This document shows, one piece after another, positions 1 through 8,868 of a stretch of 64,000 nt of DNA (positions are counted from its first letter, which is position 1; each line of letters starts with the position of its first letter). The stretch is taken from assembly GCA_902782665.1 (NCBI GenBank), contig CACZOA010000009.1, forward strand, positions 1-64,000, read 5' to 3'. The notes beneath the pieces are model-generated. The model was not told the origin of the DNA. It made no database searches and was given only the letters and a program-made list of their open reading frames with translations. This DNA comes from an uncultured Bacteroidales bacterium. GTDB taxonomy: Bacteria > Bacteroidota > Bacteroidia > Bacteroidales > Paludibacteraceae. The position numbers were made by a program, and so were the translations under genes.

Positions 1-383
1 CGTTTGAATGTAAGTGTGATAGTGGCACCGTCTAGCCATTCTTCGGTTGGAAAACCCATATCCTTGAAAGAAGTCGGTTTGGTCATTCGCATAACGCTGA
101 ATGGCGACGCTACAACCACATTGACTGGCTCACTCAACTCATGCATCGACTGATCTTCCTTCGACAATTTGTAGCGGCTTCGACGCAAATGAATCTTATG
201 TGTGATTTTTGTCTTTTTGCAAAACCAGGTGATATTCTCGTCACTCTTTCTTGTCTTCATCATAGCCATTGAATCCGTAGTGGCAGGCGTTTCAAAAAGG
301 CCATAATAAGCAGCATGCACTGGGCTCAACAATAGGCCTAAGAGCATGAATATATTGATCAAAAATACTTTATTCCATTTCAT
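1..383 (-). CDS. Secreted protein of unknown function (partial, N-terminal part)
   Basis: Reading leftward from an ATG at 383-381, the frame stays open to the window edge (127 codons). The first 24 residues are a clear signal peptide: a Lys near the start, a hydrophobic core (VFLINIFMLLGLLLSP) and an Ala-rich end (VHA). The mature part begins AYYGLFETPATTDS and is rich in Lys, Arg and Ser. I recognise no domain in the visible part. The 3' end lies outside the window, so length and function cannot be judged. The next gene to the right runs the same way but is separated by about 190 bases. Confidence 0.7.
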   Translation of the reverse strand, partial: MKWNKVFLINIFMLLGLLLSPVHAAYYGLFETPATTDSMAMMKTRKSDENITWFCKKTKITHKIHLRRSRYKLSKEDQSMHELSEPVNVVVASPFSVMRMTKPTSFKDMGFPTEEWLDGATITLTFK

Positions 384-413
384 AGTGGCAAATATAGCAC
401 TTTTTAGTCTTAC

Positions 414-445
414 AATTAAGAATTAAGAGTTAAAAATTAAGAGTT
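414..445. repeat. Short AATTAAGA-type low-complexity repeat
   Basis: The stretch repeats the unit AATTAAGA three times with small changes between two genes. Similar text occurs at 16521-16545 and 41872-41898, always between genes. It may be a small dispersed repeat or simple AT drift. Confidence 0.4.
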
Positions 446-569
446 TAACTTTATCTACTGTGTTTGACAGAAGATTTTTCATTTCTGTTGTAAAACATTT
501 ATATAGAGTTAAATTGTTTGTTTTTCTCTCACTCTCCCCGATAAGTCACAAAAATAGGCAGATCAACGT

Positions 570-1508
570 TTATCTGTCATACGTTTGCCACTCGCTCTTT
601 TTGACATAAGTCTCAAGATAATCTTGTGTCTTTCTCGGCATATTCTTAAAGAAATCAAGCCCAGTCTTTTTCTCCAATTCTCTTACCGACATAGCGTAAT
701 CCATTATCTTCCCCTTTAAATTCTTCTCATTCGGCATGAGGAACGCGATCATCTTTGGATGCTTCTTGTTGCTATAGTCAAACACAACCTTAAAATGATG
801 TGTAGGGATTGAAACCTTCGTTTTAATCGTGCGGTCTCCCTTCTTCTTCACTAGTTTCTGCTCTTTTCCTGTCAATAGCGGACCTGTGACAATATACACT
901 CTATCATAAAGTCTTGCCCAATAGCGTGTCATGTTTTCCAAATCGTTCCAAAGTCCAGCGTTGAACGCATGAACCTGCGGACTCATATTGCTCATGTAAT
1001 AGCACTCTATCTGTGCAACCTTATCAAAACGGAAATCTGCCGACGGTGCCATGTGTCCACGGTCGTAGCCAGTGCCTGAATAATCTGAATATGTGGCTGA
1101 ACCTGTTTCGATTATCGGATCATCGTTGAAATAATCCTCTTTTTTCGCTGACATGTTTGTGACCTCATCGTATGTCAACTCATAACTCACCCATTCTGCC
1201 TGCTCATCTCTCTCACTATACGATAGGAAATAATGCTTGTGATGGTAGACTTTTCCACGACGGGTGGAATGTATGAAAATAGAATCGCCCTCTCCCATCT
1301 TCTGTAGGTCGGCAATAGCGTCGGCAGTGCTATACTTGTTTGCACTTTTCTTCGTCGACGCTGGGGTTTGCTCTAAGCTAGTTTCTGCCTGTTTCTGTTC
1401 GTTTTGCAACGTTGGAATTCCTGCAAAATCCTGCTTAGTTTCTGTATAACAACCACTTAACATCAACAAAGAAACAATTTTTAATGTACGGGAAAATATC
1501 TTTTTCAT
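570..1508 (-). CDS. Lipoprotein DNA/RNA non-specific endonuclease (NucA/EndA family)
   Basis: Predicted nuclease of the His-Me finger (beta-beta-alpha metal) family, which cuts DNA and RNA without sequence preference using one Mg2+. The signature DRGHMAPSADF with the general-base His lies near residues 148-158. The metal-ligand Asn helix (NAGLWNDLE) follows about 30 residues later. The N-terminus MKKIFSRTLKIVSLLMLSGC is a lipoprotein signal with lipobox LSGC, so the enzyme is probably anchored in the envelope facing outward or into the periplasm. The open frame extends further upstream, but that extension crosses the divergent promoter region and lacks a signal peptide, so I use the ATG at 1508 (312 residues). 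A likely role is DNA scavenging; this is inferred from the family. Confidence 0.88.
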   Translation of the reverse strand: MKKIFSRTLKIVSLLMLSGCYTETKQDFAGIPTLQNEQKQAETSLEQTPASTKKSANKYSTADAIADLQKMGEGDSIFIHSTRRGKVYHHKHYFLSYSERDEQAEWVSYELTYDEVTNMSAKKEDYFNDDPIIETGSATYSDYSGTGYDRGHMAPSADFRFDKVAQIECYYMSNMSPQVHAFNAGLWNDLENMTRYWARLYDRVYIVTGPLLTGKEQKLVKKKGDRTIKTKVSIPTHHFKVVFDYSNKKHPKMIAFLMPNEKNLKGKIMDYAMSVRELEKKTGLDFFKNMPRKTQDYLETYVKKSEWQTYDR

Positions 1509-1570
1509 ATAATCTATCAACTTGTATTGCGAAAATACAAAAATGAAGGGGAAAAAAAACAAAAACAAAT

Positions 1571-1578
1571 TATTTTTG
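1571..1578 (+). promoter_or_regulatory. Bacteroidetes -7 element for the glycosyltransferase gene
   Basis: TATTTTTG matches TAnnTTTG and lies 26 bases before the ATG at 1605. On the other strand CGAAAATA at 1531-1538 reads TATTTTCG, a possible variant -7 box for the nuclease gene. Confidence 0.5.
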
Positions 1579-1604
1579 TGCGTGATACATGAAAGACACA
1601 AGAA

Positions 1605-2702
1605 ATGACAAAGATAACACTCACTGTCACAAATAACCTTGAAAGCGACCAGCGCGTCAACAAAGTGGCGACTTCGCTTCACAAATTCGGTTACGACGTC
1701 AAGGTGGTCGGATGCAAAAGCCGACCATGCAAACCATATCAGAAAGAGTATGCCACTGAACGCCTCAACGTCTTCTTCAAACGTGGCGTCCTTTTCTACG
1801 CAGAAATCAATATCAGATTTTTCTTCCATCTGCTTTTTTCCGACGCTGATATATTCACAGCCAACGACACTGACGCTCTTGCCGGCACTTACCTCGCCGC
1901 CAAACTGCGTGGCAAACCTCTCGTGGTGGATCTGCACGAGCTATTCCCGGAAGTGCCAGAGGTGACAAACCGAAAGTTCGTGAAGGGAGTATGGACTAAA
2001 GTCGAAGACTGGATTCTGCCAAAAGTCAAACATGGATGCACCGTCTGCCAATCTATAGCTGATTATTACAAGAAAAGATATGGTATCAACCTTGGTGTGG
2101 TGCGCAACATGCCATCCTACAAAAGTTTGGACGACATTCCGTCTACTGAAATAAACTCAATTCCTACTGATAAGAAAATCATCCTCTACCAAGGTGCTGT
2201 CAACGTGGGAAGAGGAGTGGAATGGATCATAGATGCGATGCCTTTTGTCAGAGAAGACGCTATTTTTGTTGTCGCCGGCAAAGGAGATCTCTACGATGAG
2301 TTGAAAACGAAAGCCAACGACCGCATAATATTCCTCGGACATATCCCATACGCAGAACTTGCGTCAATCACCAAAAGAGCATCGATTGGAGTCTGTCTGC
2401 TCAAAAACCAAGGTCTGAGCTATTATTATGCCCTACCCAACCGTGTGTTCGACATGATACAATGCCACGTGCCTCTTCTCGCCACCGACTTCCCGGAAAT
2501 ACGCAGAATCGTCGCCACATATGAGACTGGCAAACTTATCTCTGACTATTCTCCTGAAGCATTGGCCGAATCTATCAATTCCATGCTCGATGAGCCTATC
2601 GACCACGATAAATTCAGCAGAGTGGCGGCAGAATTGTGTTGGGAAAAAGAAGAGGAAAAACTTAAAGCGATTTATGAGTCAGCTGAGGGAACAAACCGAT
2701 AG
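1605..2702 (+). CDS. Glycosyltransferase, GT4-like (group 1)
   Basis: Predicted retaining GT-B glycosyltransferase that moves a sugar from a nucleotide donor to a surface glycan. The N-terminal Rossmann half starts TVTNNLESDQRVNKVATSL. A two-strand acceptor region contains VVDLHELFPEVPEV. The C-terminal donor-binding half starts near residue 195 (LYQGAVNVGRGVEWII) and contains the GT4-style segment YYYALPNRVFDMI with PLLATDFPEI near residues 275-305. Length (365) is normal. The gene lies 21 bases upstream of a nitrilase gene on the same strand and probably shares its transcript, although a functional link is not obvious. The donor and acceptor cannot be told from sequence. Confidence 0.85.
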   Translation: MTKITLTVTNNLESDQRVNKVATSLHKFGYDVKVVGCKSRPCKPYQKEYATERLNVFFKRGVLFYAEINIRFFFHLLFSDADIFTANDTDALAGTYLAAKLRGKPLVVDLHELFPEVPEVTNRKFVKGVWTKVEDWILPKVKHGCTVCQSIADYYKKRYGINLGVVRNMPSYKSLDDIPSTEINSIPTDKKIILYQGAVNVGRGVEWIIDAMPFVREDAIFVVAGKGDLYDELKTKANDRIIFLGHIPYAELASITKRASIGVCLLKNQGLSYYYALPNRVFDMIQCHVPLLATDFPEIRRIVATYETGKLISDYSPEALAESINSMLDEPIDHDKFSRVAAELCWEKEEEKLKAIYESAEGTNR

Positions 2703-2723
2703 CTGAAAGCAAAATATAATAAA

Positions 2724-3509
2724 ATGAGAATCGGAATATTTCAATACGACATTCAATGGATGAATCCCGACGCCAACAACATTCGCGTCGAAGAGGAAAT
2801 AAAAAAATATTATAGCGACGCAGAGAATCCCAAACTGGATCTTCTGGTGTTGCCAGAGATGTATAATGTTGGTTTTTCAACAGACGCCCACAATCTTGCG
2901 GAAGAGATGGATGGCAAATCGATCGCAAAAATCAAAACATTGGCAAAAGAATATGGGATTGCGATATGCGGCTCTCTGCCAATAAAAGAAGACGGGAATG
3001 TGTACAACCGCTGTTTTTTCATCACAGAAGACGGAAGTGTAAGCCACTACGACAAGAAACATCTCTTCTCCATCGGCATGGAACGTGAGGCATTCTCAGG
3101 AGGAGAAAAGCAAACGATAGTCAGTTACAAAGGATGGAACATCAATCTAAGCGTCTGCTACGACGTCAGATTTCCAGTGTGGATGCGCAACACAGGAAAC
3201 AATTACGACATCCTGATCAATGTGGCGAACTGGCCCACTGTCCGCATCGACAGCTGGCTGACACTGCTGAAAGCAAGAGCCATTGAGAACCAGGCCTACG
3301 TATGTGCGGCCAACCGCATCGGAGTGGACAATCTCTGCCTCGAATATAACGGACAGAGCACCATCTTCGATTTCAAAGGCAAAACACTCGCCACTGCCGA
3401 CAATGAAGAAAAAATCGTCACAGCAGAATTTGATAAAGAAGCGTTGGAAAAATTCCGCAGAAAATTCCCTGTCTGGAAAGACGCAGATAATTTTGAGATA
3501 AAACCGTAA
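2724..3509 (+). CDS. Nitrilase-superfamily amidohydrolase, omega-amidase-like
   Basis: Cytosolic carbon-nitrogen hydrolase. The family's Glu-Lys-Cys triad is visible: Glu in LPEMYNVGF near residue 43, Lys in YDKKHLF near residue 112, and Cys in LSVCYDVRFP near residue 145. The 261-residue length and the short N-terminus MRIGIFQYDIQW fit the YafV/Nit2 omega-amidase branch, which hydrolyses alpha-ketoglutaramate or alpha-ketosuccinamate in methionine salvage and metabolite repair. Other members of the family hydrolyse different amides, so the substrate is inferred only. It follows the glycosyltransferase gene by 21 bases and precedes the tRNA-Leu promoter. Confidence 0.85.
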   Translation: MRIGIFQYDIQWMNPDANNIRVEEEIKKYYSDAENPKLDLLVLPEMYNVGFSTDAHNLAEEMDGKSIAKIKTLAKEYGIAICGSLPIKEDGNVYNRCFFITEDGSVSHYDKKHLFSIGMEREAFSGGEKQTIVSYKGWNINLSVCYDVRFPVWMRNTGNNYDILINVANWPTVRIDSWLTLLKARAIENQAYVCAANRIGVDNLCLEYNGQSTIFDFKGKTLATADNEEKIVTAEFDKEALEKFRRKFPVWKDADNFEIKP

Positions 3510-3570
3510 AAAATTATCTCATTGATTGTCAAACAGCAACAAACATTTTTCAAAAAAAGTCAGAAAAACA

Positions 3571-3602
3571 TTTGGAGAACGCACGAAATGGCTATACCTT
3601 TG
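3571..3602 (+). promoter_or_regulatory. Promoter of tRNA-Leu
   Basis: TTTG at 3571-3574 and TACCTTTG at 3595-3602 are separated by 20 bases, a full match to the Bacteroidetes sigma-A promoter. The tRNA starts 12 bases after the -7 box. Confidence 0.75.
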
Positions 3603-3613
3603 CAATCGCAAAT

Positions 3614-3695
3614 GCGGATGTGGCGTAATTGGTAGCCGCGCTAGACTTAGGATCTAGTGTCTTGCGACGTGTGGGTTCGAGTCCCGTCATCCGCA
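3614..3695 (+). tRNA. tRNA-Leu (anticodon TAG)
   Basis: The acceptor stem GCGGATG (3614-3620) pairs with CATCCGC (3688-3694), followed by discriminator A at 3695. The anticodon stem CTAGA/TCTAG encloses loop CTTAGGA with anticodon TAG, reading CUA and other CUN codons. The long variable arm and the GGTTCGAGTCC T-arm are those of a class II leucine tRNA. CCA is not encoded in the gene. Length is 82 nt. Confidence 0.95.
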
Positions 3696-3697
3696 CA

Positions 3698-3727
3698 AAA
3701 GGAGAGCAGAAATGTTCTCCTTTTTTT
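3698..3727 (+). terminator. Intrinsic terminator after tRNA-Leu
   Basis: GGAGAGCA and TGTTCTCC form an 8-pair stem (one G-U pair) around a GAAA tetraloop, followed by seven T at 3721-3727. Confidence 0.85.
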
Positions 3728-3811
3728 ATTTCCACATAGACGCAAATCATTATAGTATGAGAAAAATATGATAGTTGGAAAGTCATAAATTAAATTTAAA
3801 CAACTTCTAAA

Positions 3812-4303
3812 TCATCTCCTCTTATTTTCAAACTTTTCAATCATCTCATTAAGTTTTTTCACATCATCATTTGAAAGGATTCCCTCCTGCTGGAACGGCA
3901 CAATAGTGTCTATCACATAGTCATACTCAATATCATTGCGGATTCGTCCTCGCTTCATTATCTTTTCCAGTTTGTTCTCTCGCTCATACGGAAGATTCGC
4001 TTCCTTAATACGTCGCCAAAACTCATCCACGTCAGGTCCTGCAGATTCTTGGAAATAAATAAAAAAATCTTCAATATCATATTTTAAACTTTGCAACGTT
4101 TGAAATTTCTTTTCTGCATTTAGGACTAACTCTTTTGTATGATTATTACATTTAATAAACCATTCAATTAAAGTATATGATACGCCGTCATAAACATAAT
4201 TCATTTTATCTCTTCCCAGAGGATATTCTAAAAGTACTTGATTTGCCAAATCAATAGCCTTAACTAGATTATCACGTGCTTCTATGTATTTTTTACTTGC
4301 CAT
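3812..4303 (-). CDS. Hypothetical protein, helical
   Basis: A 163-residue protein that I do not recognise. It is rich in charged and aromatic residues and looks fully helical; it has no signal peptide or membrane segment, so it is probably cytosolic. The open frame could start at 4381, but those 26 extra residues are encoded by very AT-rich, gene-like-poor sequence; MASKKYIEARDNLVKAI from the ATG at 4303 looks like a natural start. No motif suggests a function. The gene stands alone between the tRNA terminator and a region of palindromes. Confidence 0.6.
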   Translation of the reverse strand: MASKKYIEARDNLVKAIDLANQVLLEYPLGRDKMNYVYDGVSYTLIEWFIKCNNHTKELVLNAEKKFQTLQSLKYDIEDFFIYFQESAGPDVDEFWRRIKEANLPYERENKLEKIMKRGRIRNDIEYDYVIDTIVPFQQEGILSNDDVKKLNEMIEKFENKRR

Positions 4304-4474
4304 AATTAAAATAGAGTTTAGCTGTTTCAAATTTATTTTAACGTAAGTTAGATGAATTGTAATCTGCGGATCATTCTCCACTTTCTGATTGGATTCTCAC
4401 CTCTTTTTCTCATAAAAAGGCGTAGCATTTCTCTGTAAACTTTATTTCTCTATGGTTTTATTAAATTTTATGTG

Positions 4475-4555
4475 CTCGCCTACGGCTCGCACTAGAGAGG
4501 AAGGGTTAGGGCCAATATCTATCAAACATGGGCCCCTAACAATCCTCATTTTTTG
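4475..4555 (+). repeat. Palindromic intergenic element with terminator-like hairpin
   Basis: The 300-base gap between two minus-strand genes holds CTCGCCTACGGCTCG, then a large inverted repeat. GAGGA (4497-4501) and GTTAGGG (4505-4511) pair with CCCTAAC (4534-4540) and TCCTC (4543-4547), followed by a T-run at 4549-4554 on the plus strand. No plus-strand gene ends here, so it is either an orphan terminator or a dispersed palindromic element. The rest of the gap shows nothing. Confidence 0.45.
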
Positions 4556-4604
4556 TTGCAGAATGACACTATAACAAAAAAATTCTAAAGATTCTCAATT
4601 TCAA

Positions 4605-4871
4605 TCAGCACTCCTTCAGATAGTCGGCAGCCTCACCGATTGTGCCATACAGAAGGATATCCATAAACTCCACGTCGTCTTTGATTTCGATACGCAGATC
4701 CTGGGATATTGCAGTCATAAGCTCGATGGCACACATCTCGTCGAAATTCAGACCGCTCTCATCAAATGATGTCTCAGCAGTCAACTCATGCTCGTCGATG
4801 TAGTTTAGAATATCCTCGTCTCCTAAATCCTCCATCGCATATCTGATTGTTTTGATCAATTCGTCTATCAT
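4605..4871 (-). CDS. Acyl-carrier-protein-like protein lacking the attachment serine
   Basis: An 88-residue acidic helical protein with the layout of an acyl carrier protein: helix 1 (IDELIKTIRYAMED), a TSFDES segment at the start of helix 2, then IELMTAISQDLRIEI and a final GTIGEAADYL like the ACP ending (TVGDAVDYI). Aligned on the shared E-L of helix 2, the D-S-L motif that carries phosphopantetheine reads D-E-M, so serine is replaced by glutamate. It therefore cannot carry an acyl group in the usual way if the alignment is right. The frame could start at 4898, but the ATG at 4871 gives the compact ACP-like start. No fatty-acid or polyketide genes are nearby. Confidence 0.55.
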   Translation of the reverse strand: MIDELIKTIRYAMEDLGDEDILNYIDEHELTAETSFDESGLNFDEMCAIELMTAISQDLRIEIKDDVEFMDILLYGTIGEAADYLKEC

Positions 4872-5013
4872 AATATTATTTTTATATGGTTTTATCATTG
4901 CGTTAACTCAACACTATACTTCTATCGAAAATCCGCAGTAGAAAAATTTAAAAGGCACGACTTTTAATATATTTTTCTAAAAAAAATGGATTTATAATGT
5001 CACACAAAAGAGA

Positions 5014-6699
5014 TTAGAACACATACGTAAAGCCGATAGTCTGCTTGCTCTGACACTGTGCCTTGTCACGATACTTGCCACGGGCATGTCCATCAGAACG
5101 TAGCTTAAGATTGAATCCCATCGACACATATTTGTTGATATGGAATTTGCCAGTCAAATCCCACTGTAGGAATAGCATATTCTTGAATGGGCTCTGATAA
5201 GGCAGAAATGATTCAAATCCTGTAGAGACTTGCAAATCTTTAGAAAACTGCCACTTCAGATTTGAGTCGATGCGGAATCCAGGTGCCGCCTGCATAGTAC
5301 GCTCACCCTCCACATAACCAAACTCCTTAGGATCCAGTTTTTTGCCAAACACCCATGTCCATCTTCCACTGATAGGAGAAGCAAACAGTTCAGCCTTGCC
5401 CTTTCTCATGAAATACATTCCCGGACCCCAGAAGACATCGCTTGGCGACAAAAATGATGTGGCTGGTGTGCTGGCATTATAAGTGTCGTAACCTGTAAAG
5501 AGGCACGTCTTGATTTTCAAATCCATCAGTCCATAATACAAGCTGTTATGGTTTTGCATCTTATAAAGGAAACGGCTGTTGGCAAGCACTTCGTCTTCAT
5601 TCACACGAATTGATCGCAACGAGTCGTAATCCTGCGAAGTGAACAGGAACCCAAGGACACACGAAAACTTGTTGTTCCATAGGACACGGTTCTTTTCATA
5701 AATGGCTTCGTATGCCAACGAGCCTGAGAAGGTCATGTTGTTCTTTCCTCCACCTGCCCAATTGGACACTAAGAAACCACAGAAATCAATTCCAATTTTT
5801 CCTTTCCTGTGCCAAGCCTCATTGCCATGTCCACGCTTTTTGATGTCTAATTTAAGCTGATGGTCATTCGTCTCTTCAAGATGGACATAACGTATATCCA
5901 TATCGGAGAAATCAACGATATCAGGTTCGTAATCATCCAATTCATAATACGAAACGATCATAGGATCAAGCTGAATCGCTGAAAACATCAAACGATCATC
6001 AATCTCTTTTTTCAGATTGTTGCGACGGGATTTTTTCTCAAACATCGTTATACCAGGAAGGTAGACCGACTTGACAGTGTCGGATGAGAAATACGGAGTC
6101 AGCACAATACTTTTGATAGTATCAACGCAATACGGCAAAGCATATAATGTGTCCCACTTGATTTGCTTCTTCGTCAATGAATCTGCATCTTTACGTGTCT
6201 TCTGCACTATCTTCTCAACCCACTGGTTTGCCTGCTTCAATTCAGCGGTAGACATTCTGTCGCCACCCTTTTTCTTTGCATAATATTCCAACCGCTCAAT
6301 CTCACGTTTGAGCTCAGCATTCTCAATACGAAGTTGTTCGAGTTCCTTATCCGAATCGAGGACCGATTCCATCGCATCAAGTCCGGAATATTTATTTGAG
6401 TTACGGCCATAGGCATTACCGTAGATGTATCGCATACTCCTTTTTGAAAGAGAGTCGTAAGCGATCTCATTGCCAAGCGACTCCTTTTCCAAGACATACT
6501 GCTTCAACAGATTGTACTTAAATTCGTCGTACGATGCTGGTTTGGAATCGTTCATCTGCTGGTCAAGATAATCAATCACAACAAACGGATTGTAATCATA
6601 CTGAGTTGTATCCTGAGCGAAGAGACGCAACGTCGACAGCAGCATCCACATCGTGCATGCCACCTTCACAATAACTCCAATTTTTCTTTGTCTATTCAC
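5014..6699 (-). CDS. DUF3078-type outer-membrane protein with coiled-coil N-terminal region
   Basis: A 561-residue envelope protein with a signal peptide ending near LRLFAQ. Residues about 110-150 form a coiled coil (LEQLRIENAELKREIERLEY). The C-terminal half resembles DUF3078, a Bacteroidetes beta-barrel-like family: it has the SNWAGGGKNNMTFSG segment near residue 315 and a following WNNKFSCVLGF strand, alternating aromatic strands, and a terminal Phe (QTIGFTYVF) typical of outer-membrane barrels. The function of DUF3078 is not established. The longer N-terminal region with coiled coil is an addition to the usual domain. It lies downstream of, and in line with, a TPR protein gene with an 86-base gap. 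Confidence 0.75.
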   Translation of the reverse strand: MNRQRKIGVIVKVACTMWMLLSTLRLFAQDTTQYDYNPFVVIDYLDQQMNDSKPASYDEFKYNLLKQYVLEKESLGNEIAYDSLSKRSMRYIYGNAYGRNSNKYSGLDAMESVLDSDKELEQLRIENAELKREIERLEYYAKKKGGDRMSTAELKQANQWVEKIVQKTRKDADSLTKKQIKWDTLYALPYCVDTIKSIVLTPYFSSDTVKSVYLPGITMFEKKSRRNNLKKEIDDRLMFSAIQLDPMIVSYYELDDYEPDIVDFSDMDIRYVHLEETNDHQLKLDIKKRGHGNEAWHRKGKIGIDFCGFLVSNWAGGGKNNMTFSGSLAYEAIYEKNRVLWNNKFSCVLGFLFTSQDYDSLRSIRVNEDEVLANSRFLYKMQNHNSLYYGLMDLKIKTCLFTGYDTYNASTPATSFLSPSDVFWGPGMYFMRKGKAELFASPISGRWTWVFGKKLDPKEFGYVEGERTMQAAPGFRIDSNLKWQFSKDLQVSTGFESFLPYQSPFKNMLFLQWDLTGKFHINKYVSMGFNLKLRSDGHARGKYRDKAQCQSKQTIGFTYVF

Positions 6700-6785
6700 A
6701 ATACTACTTAAACCAAACCACCTATAAGTCAGCCGGTTGATTCACCATCTCTTTACTTGCTTCACAGTCAACCAACTGCAATAAT

Positions 6786-8768
6786 TTATTTTTTATTCTC
6801 GGAATATCTCTTTATTACATTGTAAGCCGAATAAATTCCTTTTTCGCCAGCCTTGCTCAGATCAGATATACCTTCATCATTTCTGTTTGTATAGATGAAA
6901 GTCAAACCACGATTGAAATAAGCGTCAGCCAAGTCTGGTGACAAAGTTAATGCTTTTGTATATTTTACAATAGCTTCTTGGTAATCTTTTAACATAACCC
7001 TCACATTTGCCTCATTATAATAGCAATATGCGAAATCGGGAGCCAAGCGTTCACACTGCTCATAATTATCGAGAGCCAACTTAAGAATAGCACTCTTCAT
7101 CATTGCATTTTCATCACCGTCGCCCAAAGCCTTATACTTCATGACCAACATTTCGGCTATAAAGAAATACACGAACGGTTCATTCTTGTCTATCTGGATA
7201 TAAGCAGTCAAATCATCGTAGGCTGCGGCATAATCCTGCACACTCGCATAATCAAGAGCACGCGCAAGCAGTTTGTTTTTGTCGGTCCAGTTGCCACTTT
7301 TTTCCACTCGTTTGATACTTTCAAAATGTTGCTGTACCTGACCTTCCGACAATTTTTCCGTATTCGTCACAAGATATAGCTGACGTGGAAGTTTGTAAGT
7401 CTGCTCTATATGCTTCACAAAAAGGCTGTATGCCACACCGCCGACCTCTTTTTTATCCGCATAGTAAGATGGCACATAGTTAGGCTGCAAAGTGATTTCC
7501 GCATTCACATTCTGCACTTTGCCTCGATAGTTTGTCTTATATGCCACTCTTTTCTCCTCGTCCTCCGGATCAGCGGCGATCAGACGGTTGTATTTCTTGA
7601 TGCTCTTATCCTTTTTCTTTCGGGTCTTCAGACTATCCTGTTTCTCTTCCTTCTGCTTATGTTCAAGCACATAAGCGGTATTGTAGTCGAGTCGGGCTCC
7701 CTTTTCATCAAGTCGACGTCTTTTAGCCTCAGCTCTCGCATAATAGCCTTGTGCGAAATCAGGATACTCATTGATGATATTAGTGAAATCCTCGATAGCT
7801 CCTTTATAGTTGCCGATATGGCTGCGTATGATTCCACGGTTGTAGATTGCCATATCATTGTCTGGTTCCACAAGGATTACGTGGGCGAAATCCTCCTCCG
7901 CACCATTCCAGTTGCCCACCTCCATACGCAACAGTCCACGGTTGAATCTAGCCACCACATTGTCTTCATCAAGAGCCACCACAGCATCATAGTCAGTCAT
8001 CGCACCCTGCAGGTCATTCAACTCATAACGGGCGATACCACGGTTGACGAAGAGATCCGCACGTTTGCCCACCAAACGCAGAGCCTCATCGTAATCAGCC
8101 ACTGCCTCCTTATAGTCTTTTTTGAGATATCGGATCATGCCTCTGAAAGCATACGCGTCGGCATCATATTTATCCAAAGCCAACGACTTCTCCACATCTT
8201 CCAAAGCAGACACCGTGTCGCCAGCCATAATATTCGCTTTCGCACGATAGATATAAATAGGGCACTTGCGAGTAGTGTTGCCAATAGCCTCTGAAAAACT
8301 CTTTTTCGCATCGTCATATTTTTTCATCTGCACATACGCAATTCCCTTGCAAGTCATTAGAGCAGGATTATATTCATCCAGTTCCAATCCCTTGACAAAG
8401 TCAGCCAGAGCATCCTCGTATTTTCCGATATTAAGGCGAGCCACACCACGACAATGATATGCGCTCACAATGAACGGATTCCTTTCCAAAGCCAGAGAGC
8501 AATCTGCGTCAGCTCCGACATAATCCTCAAGATTGATCTTTGCGACAGCACGACAGAAATATGGTTCAGCAAGATATGGTTTTGCACCGATCACAACATT
8601 GAAATATTGCATAGCCAAAACATAGTCCTCAAAATAGAGAGCATTCTTTCCGATTGACATCACACGGTCAGTGTTGATCTGCGCCCGCACTTGTTGCAAA
8701 GGCAGCAAAACCGAAATCAGAATCAACGCGATTGAGACATATTTTGCATAAAAGCGATACAAATACAT
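6786..8768 (-). CDS. Secreted TPR-repeat protein
   Basis: A 660-residue protein with a signal peptide (core VSIALILISVLLPL, end VRAQ) followed by about ten tetratricopeptide repeats, for example YFEDYVLAMQYFNVVIGAKPY and KYEDALADFVKGLELDEYNPA, each with the W/Y-L-G-Y-A-F-A-P pattern. A Lys/Arg-rich spacer near residues 375-420 separates the N-terminal TPR block from a C-terminal block with YAAAYDDLTAYIQ and YQEAIVKYTKAL. TPR arrays hold protein partners; here this would be in the periplasm. The open frame also offers an ATG at 8795, but the one at 8768 gives a cleaner signal peptide. It is probably cotranscribed with the DUF3078 gene downstream. Confidence 0.8.
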   Translation of the reverse strand: MYLYRFYAKYVSIALILISVLLPLQQVRAQINTDRVMSIGKNALYFEDYVLAMQYFNVVIGAKPYLAEPYFCRAVAKINLEDYVGADADCSLALERNPFIVSAYHCRGVARLNIGKYEDALADFVKGLELDEYNPALMTCKGIAYVQMKKYDDAKKSFSEAIGNTTRKCPIYIYRAKANIMAGDTVSALEDVEKSLALDKYDADAYAFRGMIRYLKKDYKEAVADYDEALRLVGKRADLFVNRGIARYELNDLQGAMTDYDAVVALDEDNVVARFNRGLLRMEVGNWNGAEEDFAHVILVEPDNDMAIYNRGIIRSHIGNYKGAIEDFTNIINEYPDFAQGYYARAEAKRRRLDEKGARLDYNTAYVLEHKQKEEKQDSLKTRKKKDKSIKKYNRLIAADPEDEEKRVAYKTNYRGKVQNVNAEITLQPNYVPSYYADKKEVGGVAYSLFVKHIEQTYKLPRQLYLVTNTEKLSEGQVQQHFESIKRVEKSGNWTDKNKLLARALDYASVQDYAAAYDDLTAYIQIDKNEPFVYFFIAEMLVMKYKALGDGDENAMMKSAILKLALDNYEQCERLAPDFAYCYYNEANVRVMLKDYQEAIVKYTKALTLSPDLADAYFNRGLTFIYTNRNDEGISDLSKAGEKGIYSAYNVIKRYSENKK

Positions 8769-8830
8769 AAAAAAAGATGATTTTTTACGATGCAAATCTA
8801 CAAAAAAATTACGAAACGGGAAAAAAGCAA

Positions 8831-8838
8831 TATATTTG
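8831..8838 (+). promoter_or_regulatory. Bacteroidetes -7 element for gltX
   Basis: TATATTTG fits TAnnTTTG, 30 bases before the gltX ATG at 8869. No clear -33 box is visible. Confidence 0.5.
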
Positions 8839-8868
8839 CAGAAAATTCAAACTGTAATTTAAATTTAG

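Noticed and set aside
7410..8294. Long plus-strand frame opposite the TPR gene
   Set aside because: It is an antisense shadow of a well-supported TPR protein, with no promoter or recognisable motif.
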